Positions 34,489 to 43,351 of a DNA stretch of 64,000 bases are shown here, piece by piece. A program made the position numbers and the translations under genes. Source of the DNA: Candidatus Tumulicola sp. Lineage in GTDB: Bacteria > Vulcanimicrobiota > Vulcanimicrobiia > Eremiobacterales > Eremiobacteraceae. Location: the NCBI GenBank assembly GCA_035601835.1, contig DATNNM010000010.1, forward strand, positions 62,001-126,000, in the 5' to 3' direction. The notes beneath the pieces are model-generated. The model was not told the origin of the DNA. It was given only the letters and a program-made list of their open reading frames with translations, and made no database searches. Each line of letters opens with the position of its first letter. The first letter of the stretch is position 1.

Positions 34489-36708
34489 ATGCATCAGAAG
34501 CGATGGCTCTCGGCCTGCGTTGCAATTTTGGTTATTTTCGCCCTTGCTCCATCCCTAGCCCGGGCGACGGCAAGCAAAGATCAGAAATTCCCCGCCGTGC
34601 GCGCCCCGCACGCGATGCCGCTCGACGCGTCGCTCTCCGATCCGGCCTGGAAGACCGGCTTGGTCGCGAACGACTTCATCAATTTCACGGCCAAGGTGCC
34701 CCCGAAAATGGACACCGTCGCTTATCTCTTGTACGACGATCAGAATCTATACGTCGCGTTTCATTGCGAACAGGCCGGCACGCAAGTCGTCGCCACCCAG
34801 AGCACCGACAACCTAGGCTTTGGACTTGACGATTACGTGGCGGTCGGCTTCGACACGAGCGGCAACGGCACCCAAGTCTACGATTTCGAGGCGACGCCGC
34901 GCGGCGTGCGCTACCAGCACTCCACCGAGAACGTCAAGTACCAGCCGCCGTGGCAGGTCGCGGTGAGCAACGTGGGCACCGGTTGGAACGCCGTCATGGT
35001 GATCCCGCTCAAGAATCTGCGCGCGCAGTCGGCGAAGGAGCAGTCGTGGCGGATAAGTTTTCAGCGCCACCTCGCGTCCAGCAGCGAAGACTACTCGTGG
35101 GCCTACTCACGCCAGATGGGTTACATCGGGGACTCGACGTATTGGCCCACCTTGTCCGGGCTGCAGTTGTCCGGCGCGCTGACGCGGCCAAAACCGCGCG
35201 CGGAGTTCTACGGCCTTTCGAGCTCCGGCAGCGACCGCAATCGTTTTCCGCAGCTCAACGGCACTGCAGGGCCGGCGAGCGCGCGCCATGTCGGGCTGGA
35301 CGCGACCTATCCTTTCACCAGCTCGCTGGCCTTTGTCGGCACGCTGAACCCGGATTTTTCCAACGTCGAGTCCGACCAGCAGGTCATCACGCCGCAGCAG
35401 TTCCAACGCGCGCTCACGGAGTACCGTCCCTTTTTCGCCCAGGGGCAGAACTTCCTGACGCCGACGATCCACTTGGGCATCAATTACCCGGCCAACGAGA
35501 TCCTTTATACTCCCTCCTTCGGGTCATTTGGCCACGGTGAAAAAGTGGAGGGGACCGTCGGTCTGAACGCCGTGGGCGCGCTCGCCGTGAAAGGCCCCGG
35601 TTTCTCGGATCAGGCTTTCGGCATTAATCACATCACGGCGGACCACGCCGACCGGTATTTCGTCGCCGGCGTGATGGCGCATCACACGGGGGACGGCTCG
35701 AGCGTGATCCCGTGCCCGGTGTTGAATTCGGTGCAGTTGCCGTCGTGCCGCGACTCGGTGCTCACCGCCGGGTTTCGCATCTCCAGCCTCAAGACGGGGG
35801 CTGAGGCCGCGTTCGAGTACGGCGGCGAGTCCGGCGACTACGTGCCAAACTCGACGCAAGCGCGCAACTTCATCACGATCGAAAGCGTCAACCGCGCCAA
35901 CTACGACGGGCATCTCGCGTATCGCGACGTCGGGCCGTACTACAGCCCGGTCGACGGATTCACGCTGATCAACGACATCCGCGGACCCGCAGTGACGATC
36001 AACGGGCAAGGCTCAGGCAGCCCCAATTCGGCGATCAAGCGCTACGACGGCGGCGTGAGCGCGGAGCGCTACGTCGATCGCAGCGGCGCTGCGCGTTTCG
36101 CTCAGGACGGCGGCTATTTCGATCTCGTGTTCAAGAATCTGCTCGACTTGAACGGTGCGCTATTCGACTCGGAGCAGCGTCAATACGACATCGGCTTTCC
36201 GGTGTACTCAAACGGTCAGACGTTCTCGTCGCACACGCAGGACTTGGCGCTCAACTATCGGGATGGCACGCCGAAGTCGGTGGACGGCTATTACCTCTGG
36301 GGTCCGAGCGCGGGCTTCCTCCCAAGCCGCGCCGGCCTCTCCTCATTCTATTTCCAGGAGTGGGGCGCCAGCAGCAGCTATCAGTTGGGCACGCGTTACA
36401 GCGTTGCAGGCAACTTCGTGATGGACCGTTTGCGCTGCTTTGACGCATCGTGCAACGGGCATACGTATCTGCGTCGCGTGAACATCGGCGAGACGTTCGG
36501 TCCCAACTCGAATATCTCGCTCGGCGTGCGCGGCATCTCCGGCACGCTGCTCTCCCCGTCGGCGACCAACTTCGTGGCCGCGTTCCATCGGAAGTTCGCG
36601 ACCGGCAGCGAGCTGTTCGTGGATTACGGCGCGCCTTCGACGACGTATCAGCTCAATCGGCTTGTGGTCAAGTACGTCTTACATTTGGGCGGCGGTACGG
36701 GAACGTAA
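34489..36708 (+). CDS. CBM9-like/DUF5916 outer-membrane beta-barrel protein
   Basis: This 739-residue protein has a signal peptide (WLSACVAILVIFALAPSLARA). A carbohydrate-binding-family-9-like beta-sandwich (about 40-215, LDASLSDPAWKTG, VAYLLYDDQNLYVAFHCEQ) precedes a DUF5916 barrel (about 240-739) with the signature LNPDFSNVESDQQVITPQQF and EYRPFFAQGQNFL. The family is common in Bacteroidota and related diderms and is of unknown function. It may bind glycans or peptides at the outer membrane. It follows the M16 peptidase on the same strand; a GGAGAAA site precedes the ATG. Confidence 0.85.
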   Translation: MHQKRWLSACVAILVIFALAPSLARATASKDQKFPAVRAPHAMPLDASLSDPAWKTGLVANDFINFTAKVPPKMDTVAYLLYDDQNLYVAFHCEQAGTQVVATQSTDNLGFGLDDYVAVGFDTSGNGTQVYDFEATPRGVRYQHSTENVKYQPPWQVAVSNVGTGWNAVMVIPLKNLRAQSAKEQSWRISFQRHLASSSEDYSWAYSRQMGYIGDSTYWPTLSGLQLSGALTRPKPRAEFYGLSSSGSDRNRFPQLNGTAGPASARHVGLDATYPFTSSLAFVGTLNPDFSNVESDQQVITPQQFQRALTEYRPFFAQGQNFLTPTIHLGINYPANEILYTPSFGSFGHGEKVEGTVGLNAVGALAVKGPGFSDQAFGINHITADHADRYFVAGVMAHHTGDGSSVIPCPVLNSVQLPSCRDSVLTAGFRISSLKTGAEAAFEYGGESGDYVPNSTQARNFITIESVNRANYDGHLAYRDVGPYYSPVDGFTLINDIRGPAVTINGQGSGSPNSAIKRYDGGVSAERYVDRSGAARFAQDGGYFDLVFKNLLDLNGALFDSEQRQYDIGFPVYSNGQTFSSHTQDLALNYRDGTPKSVDGYYLWGPSAGFLPSRAGLSSFYFQEWGASSSYQLGTRYSVAGNFVMDRLRCFDASCNGHTYLRRVNIGETFGPNSNISLGVRGISGTLLSPSATNFVAAFHRKFATGSELFVDYGAPSTTYQLNRLVVKYVLHLGGGTGT

Positions 36709-36711
36709 GAT

Positions 36712-36751
36712 CCGGGGCTAAAGCCCCGGCACTACATTAGGGCACTACATT
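36712..36751 (+). repeat. Palindromic element plus truncated copy in a convergent junction
   Basis: The copy at 36712-36737 has the stem ccggggc/gccccgg and the tail cactacat. A second copy at 36740-36751 keeps only ggcactacat. The junction supplies the stop and the final NVVP residues of the minus-strand gene. Confidence 0.85.
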
Positions 36752-37693
36752 TAGGGCTCGGTCGTAGACGAGGGCGGCGCAGGCGATGTCTTCGATGGCG
36801 ATGCCGAGCGACTTGAAGACCGTGATCTCCTCGCGGGAAGTGCGACCCGGGGACTTGCCCGCGACCGCGTCGGCGAGCAGCGTGAGGCGCGGCTCCTCGG
36901 GCAATGCACCCTCGGCGATCGCCTGGATGATGTCGGCGGCCTCGTGCATCGCCCCCTCGATCGAGTCCACGAAGATGCGCGCGCGTGACATCAGCGCGCC
37001 CGGCAGCTCGCGCATGGCCGGCGTTGAGGCGCCCACGGCGTTGACATGCGCCCCCATGCTTATCGCGTCTGCGGCGAAGAGCACTTCGGATGCGGCAGTC
37101 GTCGTGCATACCACGGTGGCGCCGCGACATGCCTCATCCGCCGAAGCCGCGGCGCGCGCCGGTATTTTCCGCGCGGCTGCCACCCAGCTCGCGAGCGCGT
37201 CTGCCTTTGCCTTGGTCCTTCCCCATACGCGCAGCTCTTCAATGCGCATCACCCGCGACAACGCATCGATGTGAGAACGCGCTTGCACGCCGGTGCCAAG
37301 AACAGCGAGCACGCCTGCGCTTGAAGCTGCCAGCGTTCGCGTGGCGACAGCCGAGGTGGCTGCAGTGCGGATTTCGGTGATGTAGCGGCCGTCCATCAGC
37401 GCCAGCGGTTCGCCCGTGCTCGGGTCGAAGAGCGCGATCACCGCGTTGTGGGTGTGCATCCCCCGCGCTGCATTGCCGAGGAAGAACGTGACGAGTTTGG
37501 CGCCGAGCGCCGGCTGCGCCCCCGTGATGACGCCGGGCATCGCGCCGAGGATTCCGCCCGGCGCCTTTAAAGCCTGGCGCAGCGGAAAGTTCGTTTCGCC
37601 CGCGGATTGCGCGCGCAACGCGCCGTCCACGGCCGCGATCGCGTCGTCCATGTCGAGCAGGCGCGTGACCTGCGCTTCGTCGAGGACGAGCAT
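36737..37693 (-). CDS. Ornithine cyclodeaminase / mu-crystallin family NAD(P)-dependent protein
   Basis: This 318-residue protein is of the OCD/alanine-dehydrogenase/ketimine-reductase family. LVLDEAQVTRLLDMDDAIAAV at the start and LMDGRYITEIRTAATSAVATRTLA form the substrate side. LAVLGTGVQARSHIDAL is the Rossmann GxGxQ loop and VWGRTKAKADA the second nucleotide-binding strand. Members deaminate or reduce amino or imino acids; the substrate is not clear. It starts 5 bases after phaC and is the last gene of the PHA transcript. The ATG at 37693 gives normal family length. Its final residues and stop are from a repeat remnant. Confidence 0.85.
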   Translation of the reverse strand: MLVLDEAQVTRLLDMDDAIAAVDGALRAQSAGETNFPLRQALKAPGGILGAMPGVITGAQPALGAKLVTFFLGNAARGMHTHNAVIALFDPSTGEPLALMDGRYITEIRTAATSAVATRTLAASSAGVLAVLGTGVQARSHIDALSRVMRIEELRVWGRTKAKADALASWVAAARKIPARAAASADEACRGATVVCTTTAASEVLFAADAISMGAHVNAVGASTPAMRELPGALMSRARIFVDSIEGAMHEAADIIQAIAEGALPEEPRLTLLADAVAGKSPGRTSREEITVFKSLGIAIEDIACAALVYDRALNVVP

Positions 37694-37698
37694 CGGCG

Positions 37699-38790
37699 CT
37701 AGCGCGCTTTGAGCCAATCCGCGATGAGCGGAGGCAAGTCGCGCTGCACTTTTCCGCTCACGTACATGCCGATGTGCCCGACGGGAAACGACTTGGCCGT
37801 GTAGTCGCTCGAGCCGACGTAGTCCTTCAGCGCGGTGGTCGATGCGGGAGGCACAAGCGTATCCTCTTCGCCGTAGATGTTGAGCACCGGCATGCTTATG
37901 CGATGCAGGTCCACGCGCGCGCCGCCGAGTTCCACTTCGCCCTTGATCAGCTTGTTGTGCTGGTAGAAATCCTTGATGAATTGACGCCATGCCTCGCCGG
38001 CCTGATCCGGACTGTCGAAGATCCAGCGTTCCATGCGCAAGAAATTGACGAGCTTTTCACGGTCATCGAGGATGTCGACCAGGTCGGTGTACTTGCCGAG
38101 TCCTAGCGCGAACGGGCGCAGCAGCAAGAAGCCGAAATTCATGAAGTCGCCGGGGATGTTCCCCAACGCCTGGACCATCAGGTCGGCGTCGAGCGCGTCC
38201 GCATCGCCGTTGCAGCCCGCCCATGTGTTGAGCAGTCCTGCGGGGACGTTGAAGTCGACCGGCGTGACCATCGTGATGAAGTTCTTGATGCGCTCCGGAT
38301 GCAGCGCCGCATAGCACAGGCTGAACGTGCCGCCCTGGCAGATGCCGAGCACGTTGATCTGCTCGAGCTTGTGCCGCTTGAGCACGGCGTCGACGCAGTT
38401 GTGGATGTAGCCGTTGACGTAGTCGTCAATCGTCAGCCAGCGGTCCGCGCGCCCGGGGTAGCCCCAATCGATGAGATACACGTCGATGCCGCGCGTCAGC
38501 AAGCCGTGCACAAGCGAGCGATCCTGCTGGAGATCGACCATGTACGGCCGGTTGACCAGCGCGTACGAAACGAGCAGCGGCACCGGATGCAGCTGGCTCG
38601 CGATCGGCGTGTAACGGTAGAGCGTGACGCCGTCCTCGCGATAGATCTCCTGCTTCGGCGATGCGCCGACGATGGTGTCAGCGTCCTTGATCCCGCCGAG
38701 CACCTCCATGCCGCGCACGATCTTGCGGTTGAACTCGATGAGTTCGTGAAGAGCGCTGTCGGGCGTGATGTCGATGGGCAGCGGCGGCAC
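37699..38790 (-). CDS. phaC: Class III poly(R)-hydroxyalkanoate synthase, PhaC subunit
   Basis: This 363-residue alpha/beta-hydrolase-fold synthase is the length typical of class III enzymes, which act with PhaE. The lipase-like box is GICQGG with the catalytic Cys (about residue 151); EEDTLVPP contains the catalytic Asp and FPVGHIGMYVSG the catalytic His. It polymerises (R)-3-hydroxyacyl-CoA from PhaB and PhaJ. It lies two bases downstream of phaE on the minus strand, in a complete PHA block. Confidence 0.96.
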   Translation of the reverse strand: MPPLPIDITPDSALHELIEFNRKIVRGMEVLGGIKDADTIVGASPKQEIYREDGVTLYRYTPIASQLHPVPLLVSYALVNRPYMVDLQQDRSLVHGLLTRGIDVYLIDWGYPGRADRWLTIDDYVNGYIHNCVDAVLKRHKLEQINVLGICQGGTFSLCYAALHPERIKNFITMVTPVDFNVPAGLLNTWAGCNGDADALDADLMVQALGNIPGDFMNFGFLLLRPFALGLGKYTDLVDILDDREKLVNFLRMERWIFDSPDQAGEAWRQFIKDFYQHNKLIKGEVELGGARVDLHRISMPVLNIYGEEDTLVPPASTTALKDYVGSSDYTAKSFPVGHIGMYVSGKVQRDLPPLIADWLKAR

Positions 38791-38792
38791 GG

Positions 38793-39827
38793 CTAGCTGC
38801 CCTCGCGTTCTTCGAGTTTCTTCTGCAGCGCTTTGACCATCTTGCCGAGCTCGTAGATGCGGCGGTTGGCTTCGTCGATATCGGTGGGCGTCGGCAAGCC
38901 GCGCATCTTCATATACGCTTCGAGCACCTCGCGCTCGCGGATGCGCTGCGTCATCGACGCCTTGACCAGCCTGCTCTGTGCGGCGATGTACGGCTCCGAA
39001 CGGAAGAACTGCATGAACTCATCGTCGAATTCGTCGATCCACAGCGTGAAGAGCTCGCGCAGACTCGTGACGCTCTCGTGTTTTTCCCCTTTGGCGACGA
39101 GCGTTCGCACGAAGCGTTCGTACGCGCGCACCCAGGCGTCCGCCATGAGGCTTTGATAGTCGAGCGTAGCGCGCCGCAGCGCCATCCACGCGTCGAACGC
39201 GCGCACTTGTTTGTCGTGGGATTCGCGCGACAGCCCGAGCGACGGCATGTCGATGAGCTTGCCCAACGTGCGCTCGTACGCGCTCCAAAAAAGGCCGCTC
39301 ATCTCCGATGCAGCGGCTGAGCTGTCCCCCTTCGCGACGTCCTTGAGCGAGCGTTGTGATTGGGTGAACGAATCCATCCACGGTTTGCTGAAATGTCCGA
39401 ATTGTTCGAGGTACAGTCGCCACAGCTCGGCGGCGTCGGTGCCGGCGTGCGCGAACTGCTCGGGAGACTGCATGAACTGCTTGCGCGCTTGCTCTGCGTG
39501 ACGCGCGAGCGCCGCGCTCCAATCCTCGCCCGCTTCGACGCGCGGCGCGACATCTTTCCAGGTGTCGGCGAAGAGCGCGGCCAGCCGGGTCATCGCTTCC
39601 TGTCCTGCTAGCGCGCGCTTGGCGACTTCTTGCACGAACGGAGCGCTGCCGGCGGTCAACTGCTCGACGCTTTTGGCGGCGAGATCGCGCCATTGCTCGA
39701 ACGCGCCGTTGGTCGAAGGCGATGCCGCGCGAGTGGCCGTCGGCATGTCAACCCAGCTCTGCAGTATCTCCTTTTGCGCTTGCACCCACGCGTCGGCGAG
39801 GGCCTGCGAGTCTTCGATCCAGCTCAC
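38793..39827 (-). CDS. phaE: Class III PHA synthase subunit PhaE
   Basis: This 344-residue mainly helical protein has the PhaE features: a Trp-rich N-terminus (WIEDSQALADAWVQAQKEILQSW), a central LSRESHDKQVRAFDAWMALRRATLDYQ and a C-terminal coiled-coil-like segment (RRIYELGKMVKALQKKLEEREG). PhaE activates and stabilises PhaC. It sits directly before phaC, and the adjacent phasin-like gene ends three bases before it starts. Confidence 0.9.
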   Translation of the reverse strand: MSWIEDSQALADAWVQAQKEILQSWVDMPTATRAASPSTNGAFEQWRDLAAKSVEQLTAGSAPFVQEVAKRALAGQEAMTRLAALFADTWKDVAPRVEAGEDWSAALARHAEQARKQFMQSPEQFAHAGTDAAELWRLYLEQFGHFSKPWMDSFTQSQRSLKDVAKGDSSAAASEMSGLFWSAYERTLGKLIDMPSLGLSRESHDKQVRAFDAWMALRRATLDYQSLMADAWVRAYERFVRTLVAKGEKHESVTSLRELFTLWIDEFDDEFMQFFRSEPYIAAQSRLVKASMTQRIREREVLEAYMKMRGLPTPTDIDEANRRIYELGKMVKALQKKLEEREGS

Positions 39828-39830
39828 TTG

Positions 39831-40331
39831 TTACGATTTCGCGCTTTTTTCGGAGGATTTCTTTTTCTGACTCAGCGTTTCGGTCCAGCGCTTCGCCCAG
39901 TCGCGCTGAGCCTCGAGCGCTTTGTCCGCCACCTCTTGCCACTTGCGCATGAACGATTCGACGTCGCTTTCCCACGCGCCGCCGGTTTTCGCCGTGTTCA
40001 GCCTGCTCACGACGCGGATCCATTCCGACCAAAGGCGAGCTTGGGTGTCGGCGAGGGTCTTCATCATGTCGCGCGCCTGGCCCGCCCACTCGCGCAAGCC
40101 TTCCGGCGCGTTTGCGGAGCTCAGCTGCTCGGCCCACATCTTGGTCCACTGCGCCTGCATCTCGAGCGCCTTCTTGATCGATTCTTCCAGCGCTTGCATG
40201 CTCTTCTCCCACATCTCGCCGGCCTGCGAGCCGCCCAGGCCTTTGGAAGCGGAGAGCATCGTATCCCACGCCCGCTTTTGGGCGTCGGTCCACATCTTGA
40301 TCATGTCTTCTGCTTGCTTGGTGTAATCCAT
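39831..40331 (-). CDS. Phasin-like PHA granule-associated protein
   Basis: This 166-residue all-helical amphipathic protein has many Trp, Met and Gln residues (WTDAQKRAWDTML, ALEMQAQWTKMWAEQL) and a basic Ser/Lys tail (QKKKSSEKSAKS). The composition, size and position between phaB and phaE fit phasins, which coat PHA granules. It also shares sequence character with the N-terminal part of the adjacent PhaE, so it could be a PhaE-like fragment derived by duplication. No signal peptide or enzyme motif is seen. Confidence 0.7.
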   Translation of the reverse strand: MDYTKQAEDMIKMWTDAQKRAWDTMLSASKGLGGSQAGEMWEKSMQALEESIKKALEMQAQWTKMWAEQLSSANAPEGLREWAGQARDMMKTLADTQARLWSEWIRVVSRLNTAKTGGAWESDVESFMRKWQEVADKALEAQRDWAKRWTETLSQKKKSSEKSAKS

Positions 40332-40352
40332 GACGATTCGTCTCCTGACTAT

Positions 40353-41072
40353 TTACATGTGGTGGCCGCCGTTGATGCGCAAGACCGCTCCCGTTATGTA
40401 GCTCGATGCCACGGGCGAGAGCAGTATCGCGCATCCCCAGCCGATCTCGTCCGGCTTGCCGAAACGCCGGAACGGGATCTCCATCAAGATCTTCTCCTTC
40501 ACTTTGTCCGGCACGGGCTTGAGCATATCGGTGTCGATGAATCCCGGCGTGATGACGTTCACCCGCACGTTGTTCCGGGCTCCCTCGCGCGCAAGCGTTT
40601 TGGCGAAGCCGACCAGTCCGGCTTTCGACGCTGCGTAATTCGCTTGCCCCATGTTGCCGCGCTCGCCGACGATCGAGCTGATGAACACGATCGAGCCGCC
40701 TTTGCGTTCGTAGAGCTTGCCAACGAGCGGGTGGGTCAGGTTGTACGCGCCGGTGAGATTGGTGTGGATGACTTTCGTCCAATCCTCGGGTGTGATGTTC
40801 AAGAACGAGTTGTCGCGCGTGATGCCCGCGTTGGACACCGCGCCCCAGATCGGGCCGAGTTCGTTCTCGACGCGATCCACGGCTTTTTGCATCTCGTCCG
40901 CGCTGGCGATGTCGGCTTTTATGGCCAGCGCGCCGCGCTGCCCCGGCGCCGTCTGGTAGGTGTACGCGACCTTGCAGCCCATGTCTTCGAGCAGGCCCAC
41001 AAGCGCAGCACCGATGCCGCGGCTGCCGCCCGTCACAAAGATCACTTTGCCTTCAAGGCCCAGCGTGATCAT
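40353..41072 (-). CDS. phaB: Acetoacetyl-CoA reductase / SDR family oxidoreductase
   Basis: This 239-residue short-chain dehydrogenase has the cofactor loop VTGGSRGIGAAL, NAGITRDNSFLN, the catalytic Ser in FISSIVGERGNMGQ and YxxxK in NYAASKAG, and the PGFIDTDML loop. PhaB reduces acetoacetyl-CoA to (R)-3-hydroxybutyryl-CoA with NADPH. The gene order with phaA, phaJ, phaE and phaC supports that over the FabG fatty-acid role, which sequence alone cannot rule out. Confidence 0.88.
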   Translation of the reverse strand: MITLGLEGKVIFVTGGSRGIGAALVGLLEDMGCKVAYTYQTAPGQRGALAIKADIASADEMQKAVDRVENELGPIWGAVSNAGITRDNSFLNITPEDWTKVIHTNLTGAYNLTHPLVGKLYERKGGSIVFISSIVGERGNMGQANYAASKAGLVGFAKTLAREGARNNVRVNVITPGFIDTDMLKPVPDKVKEKILMEIPFRRFGKPDEIGWGCAILLSPVASSYITGAVLRINGGHHM

Positions 41073-41085
41073 TTGCCTTCCTAGT

Positions 41086-41110
41086 CCGAGCTTCGCTCGG
41101 AACGCTACAT
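41086..41110 (+). repeat. Palindromic element between phaJ and phaB
   Basis: The stem ccgag/ctcgg surrounds a cttcg loop, with the tail aacgctacat. It lies in the 50-base gap inside the pha block. Confidence 0.85.
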
Positions 41111-41122
41111 CGAGAGAGTCTG

Positions 41123-41548
41123 TTATGCGATCTGCTTGCGCAACGCATTCGCCTCATCGAGCAGCATGACCGCTTCCCCGTCCAGGACCGCCTCCCCATG
41201 CTGATTGACGCAGCGGGTGTGCAGGGTGATGATCGGCTTGCTTTCGTGGATCGAGGTCACCGTGGCCGATGCGGTGATCGTGTCGCCGATGAACACGGGC
41301 TTCAGGAACATCAGCGACTGCGAAAGATAAATGGCTCCGGGTCCCGGCAGCTTGGTTCCCAGCACCGCCGAGATGAGGCTGGCGGTGAGGATGCCGTGGA
41401 CGATCTGTTTGCCGAAGCGAGTCCCTTTGGCGAACTCGGCGCTGAGGTGCATCGGATTGTCGTCACCCGACACGCCGGCGAACGTCTTCAGGTCTGCTTC
41501 GGTGAAGGTCTTGGTCACCGACGCGGTGACTCCGGGAGCAAGCGTCAA
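41123..41548 (-). CDS. phaJ: (R)-specific enoyl-CoA hydratase PhaJ-like (MaoC family)
   Basis: This 141-residue hot-dog-fold protein has the MaoC hydratase motif FAGVSGDDNPMHLSAEFA, containing the catalytic Asp and His, and the GKQIVHGILTASLISAVLG helix. It hydrates trans-enoyl-CoA from beta-oxidation to (R)-3-hydroxyacyl-CoA for PHA synthesis. It lies 12 bases after phaA, on the same transcript. Confidence 0.9.
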   Translation of the reverse strand: MTLAPGVTASVTKTFTEADLKTFAGVSGDDNPMHLSAEFAKGTRFGKQIVHGILTASLISAVLGTKLPGPGAIYLSQSLMFLKPVFIGDTITASATVTSIHESKPIITLHTRCVNQHGEAVLDGEAVMLLDEANALRKQIA

Positions 41549-41560
41549 ATGATCCTCCTC

Positions 41561-42757
41561 TTATTTCGCGACGAGTTCGATCGCCAGCGCCGTGGCGCCG
41601 CCGGTTCCGTGGCAGATGGCGGCGAGCCCGCGACGGCCGCCGTGGGTTTCCAGCGCATTGAGCAGGGTGACGACGAGGCGCGCGCCGCTCGCGCCGATCG
41701 GGTGGCCGAGCGCGATCGCGCCGCCATGCACGTTGAGTTTTTCGTACGGCACATCGAGGAGCTGGTGGAAGAGCGCGTTGTTGAGCGCAAACGCTTCGTT
41801 GTTCTCGAACAGATCAAAATCCGCGATGCTCATGCCAAGCTTGGCGAGCAGTTTTTTGACCGCCGGGATCGGCGCCTCGGGGAAGCGCCAGGTCTCGCCT
41901 GCCGCCCACGCCCCGCCGAGGATGCGGGCGCGCGGTTTCAGGCCCCGTTTCGAAGCGGCTTCCCCGCTCGCCAGCAACAGCGCCGCCGCGCCGTCCGATA
42001 GCTGGCTCGCGTTGCCCGCGGTCAAGACGCCGTCTTTTCGAAATGCAGGGCGAAGCGCGGCCAGCGACTCGCGCGTCGTATCGCCGCGGATGCCTTCGTC
42101 GTGCTCGAAGACGGTTGGGGCTTTCTTGCCGTTGAGTTTGATCGGCGCGATCTCACGCGCGAACGTTCCCGTCTCGGTCGCTGCTCGAGCGCGTTGCTGC
42201 GACATCAGCGCGATCTCGTCGAGCTCGCTGCGCTCGACTTCGTATTCGCGCGCGAGGCGCTCCGTCTGTTCGCCCATGCCCTCGCCGGTGATGGGATCGG
42301 TAAGCCCGTCGACGACCATCAGATCCTTGATCTCTTCAGGCGCGCCGAGCAGCATCTTGTAGCCCCAGCGCGCGCGATGCGAAATGCCGAAGCCGGCCTG
42401 CGACATCGATTCGAATCCGCCGGCGAGCACGAGGTCGGCGTCGCCGACGCGGATCATGTTGTGCGCGTTCATGACGCTCATCATGCCCGATGCGCAGACC
42501 ATGTCGATTGCATAGCCGTCGATGGACTCCGGGATGCCGGCCTTGATGGCGGCCTGGCGCGGCAGCAGTTGCCCGTGACCGCCGCGCAGCACATTGCCGA
42601 AGACGAAAAGATCCAGGTCGCCGCCCGGCACGGCAGCCCGCTCGAGAGCGGCTTTCATGGCGTGCGCGCAGAGGTCGGCGGGTGAGAAGTCTTTGAGCGC
42701 GCCGCCGAACTTGCCGATGGGCGTGCGGGCAGCGGAGACGAGATAGACGTCGGACAT
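41561..42757 (-). CDS. phaA: Acetyl-CoA C-acetyltransferase (thiolase)
   Basis: This 398-residue thiolase joins two acetyl-CoA to acetoacetyl-CoA. The nucleophile Cys is in DMVCASGMMSVM (about residue 90), and family segments are NGGHP-like VHGGAIALGHPIGASGAR with the His, GNASQLSDGAAALLL, and the C-terminal AICHGTGGATALAIEL with the second Cys. The ATG before SDVYLVSAARTPIGKFGG at 42757 is the standard thiolase start; the frame back to 42841 has no support. It is the first gene of the PHA block. Confidence 0.93.
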   Translation of the reverse strand: MSDVYLVSAARTPIGKFGGALKDFSPADLCAHAMKAALERAAVPGGDLDLFVFGNVLRGGHGQLLPRQAAIKAGIPESIDGYAIDMVCASGMMSVMNAHNMIRVGDADLVLAGGFESMSQAGFGISHRARWGYKMLLGAPEEIKDLMVVDGLTDPITGEGMGEQTERLAREYEVERSELDEIALMSQQRARAATETGTFAREIAPIKLNGKKAPTVFEHDEGIRGDTTRESLAALRPAFRKDGVLTAGNASQLSDGAAALLLASGEAASKRGLKPRARILGGAWAAGETWRFPEAPIPAVKKLLAKLGMSIADFDLFENNEAFALNNALFHQLLDVPYEKLNVHGGAIALGHPIGASGARLVVTLLNALETHGGRRGLAAICHGTGGATALAIELVAK

Positions 42758-42845
42758 AGCAGTTGAGACTTTGCCGAGCGAGCGAGCACAGTCCTGGGAA
42801 ACGAGCCTGGAACAAGCGACTTTCGCGGCAGGAACGGACATAAAA

Positions 42846-42871
42846 AACGGACCTAAAGGTCCGTTGCTACG
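42846..42871 (+). repeat. Palindromic element upstream of phaA
   Basis: The stem aacggacc/ggtccgtt surrounds TAAA, with the tail gctacg. It lies between the small secreted protein gene and phaA, both on the minus strand. Confidence 0.85.
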
Positions 42872-42892
42872 TAGAGGGGTTGTCTGTGAGGG

Positions 42893-43270
42893 CTAGTTGA
42901 TGGCGATGGAGACGGCGATACGCTCGCCGTTGCGCATCACGCCGGTGATCGTCAGCTTCTGGTTCTGACGGATGTCGGCGATGGAGCCGGTTTCGCCTTT
43001 GCGCGCGATCGATGTGGTGGGGGTGACGTGAATCGTAACCCTCGCGCCGCCGGTCTGCAGCTCGATCGTGTTCTGACTGTAGTGCACGGCCATCACGACG
43101 CCGCTCATCGTGAAGCTGGTCTCGGCGACTAGCGCTTCCTCAGAGATGCTGTATGCGGCATCGAAATAGGCCGCCTGCGCAGTGCTTCCCGTCAGGACAA
43201 ACGCCAATACCAGGGCCGCGCTGAGGCGCCCCGCAGCGTTGACCACTGCCCCCGACTTCTTGTTCATCAT
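42893..43270 (-). CDS. Small secreted beta-rich protein (DUF5666-like)
   Basis: This 125-residue protein has the signal peptide RLSAALVLAFVLTGSTAQA. The mature domain of about 85 residues is beta-rich: FTMSGVVMAVHYSQNTIELQTGGARVTIHVTPTTSI followed by RQNQKLTITGVMRNGERIAVSI. This pattern is that of DUF5666/OB-like secreted domains. The function is unknown. Repeat elements with the same cggacc stem flank it on both sides. Confidence 0.7.
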   Translation of the reverse strand: MMNKKSGAVVNAAGRLSAALVLAFVLTGSTAQAAYFDAAYSISEEALVAETSFTMSGVVMAVHYSQNTIELQTGGARVTIHVTPTTSIARKGETGSIADIRQNQKLTITGVMRNGERIAVSIAIN

Positions 43271-43318
43271 TAATCTAACGAAAGTTTGCGCCTGGTCGTT
43301 TCGAGCCCCTGCCGGCGG

Positions 43319-43345
43319 AACGGACCTGAGGGTCCGTTGCTACGT
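43319..43345 (+). repeat. Palindromic element between Lrp-like and secreted-protein genes
   Basis: The stem aacggacc/ggtccgtt surrounds TGAG instead of TAAA, with the tail gctacg. It is a close relative of the copy at 42846. Confidence 0.8.
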
Positions 43346-43351
43346 TAAAGG

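Noticed and set aside
34381-34489. Possible promoter (tatata near 34450) before the DUF5916 gene
   Set aside because: A TATA-like hexamer is present but no convincing -35 at normal spacing; left unannotated.
39630-41084. A 484-codon plus-strand frame across the pha genes
   Set aside because: It is antisense to phaE, the phasin gene and phaB, all well supported; the translation is low-complexity and His/Arg-rich.
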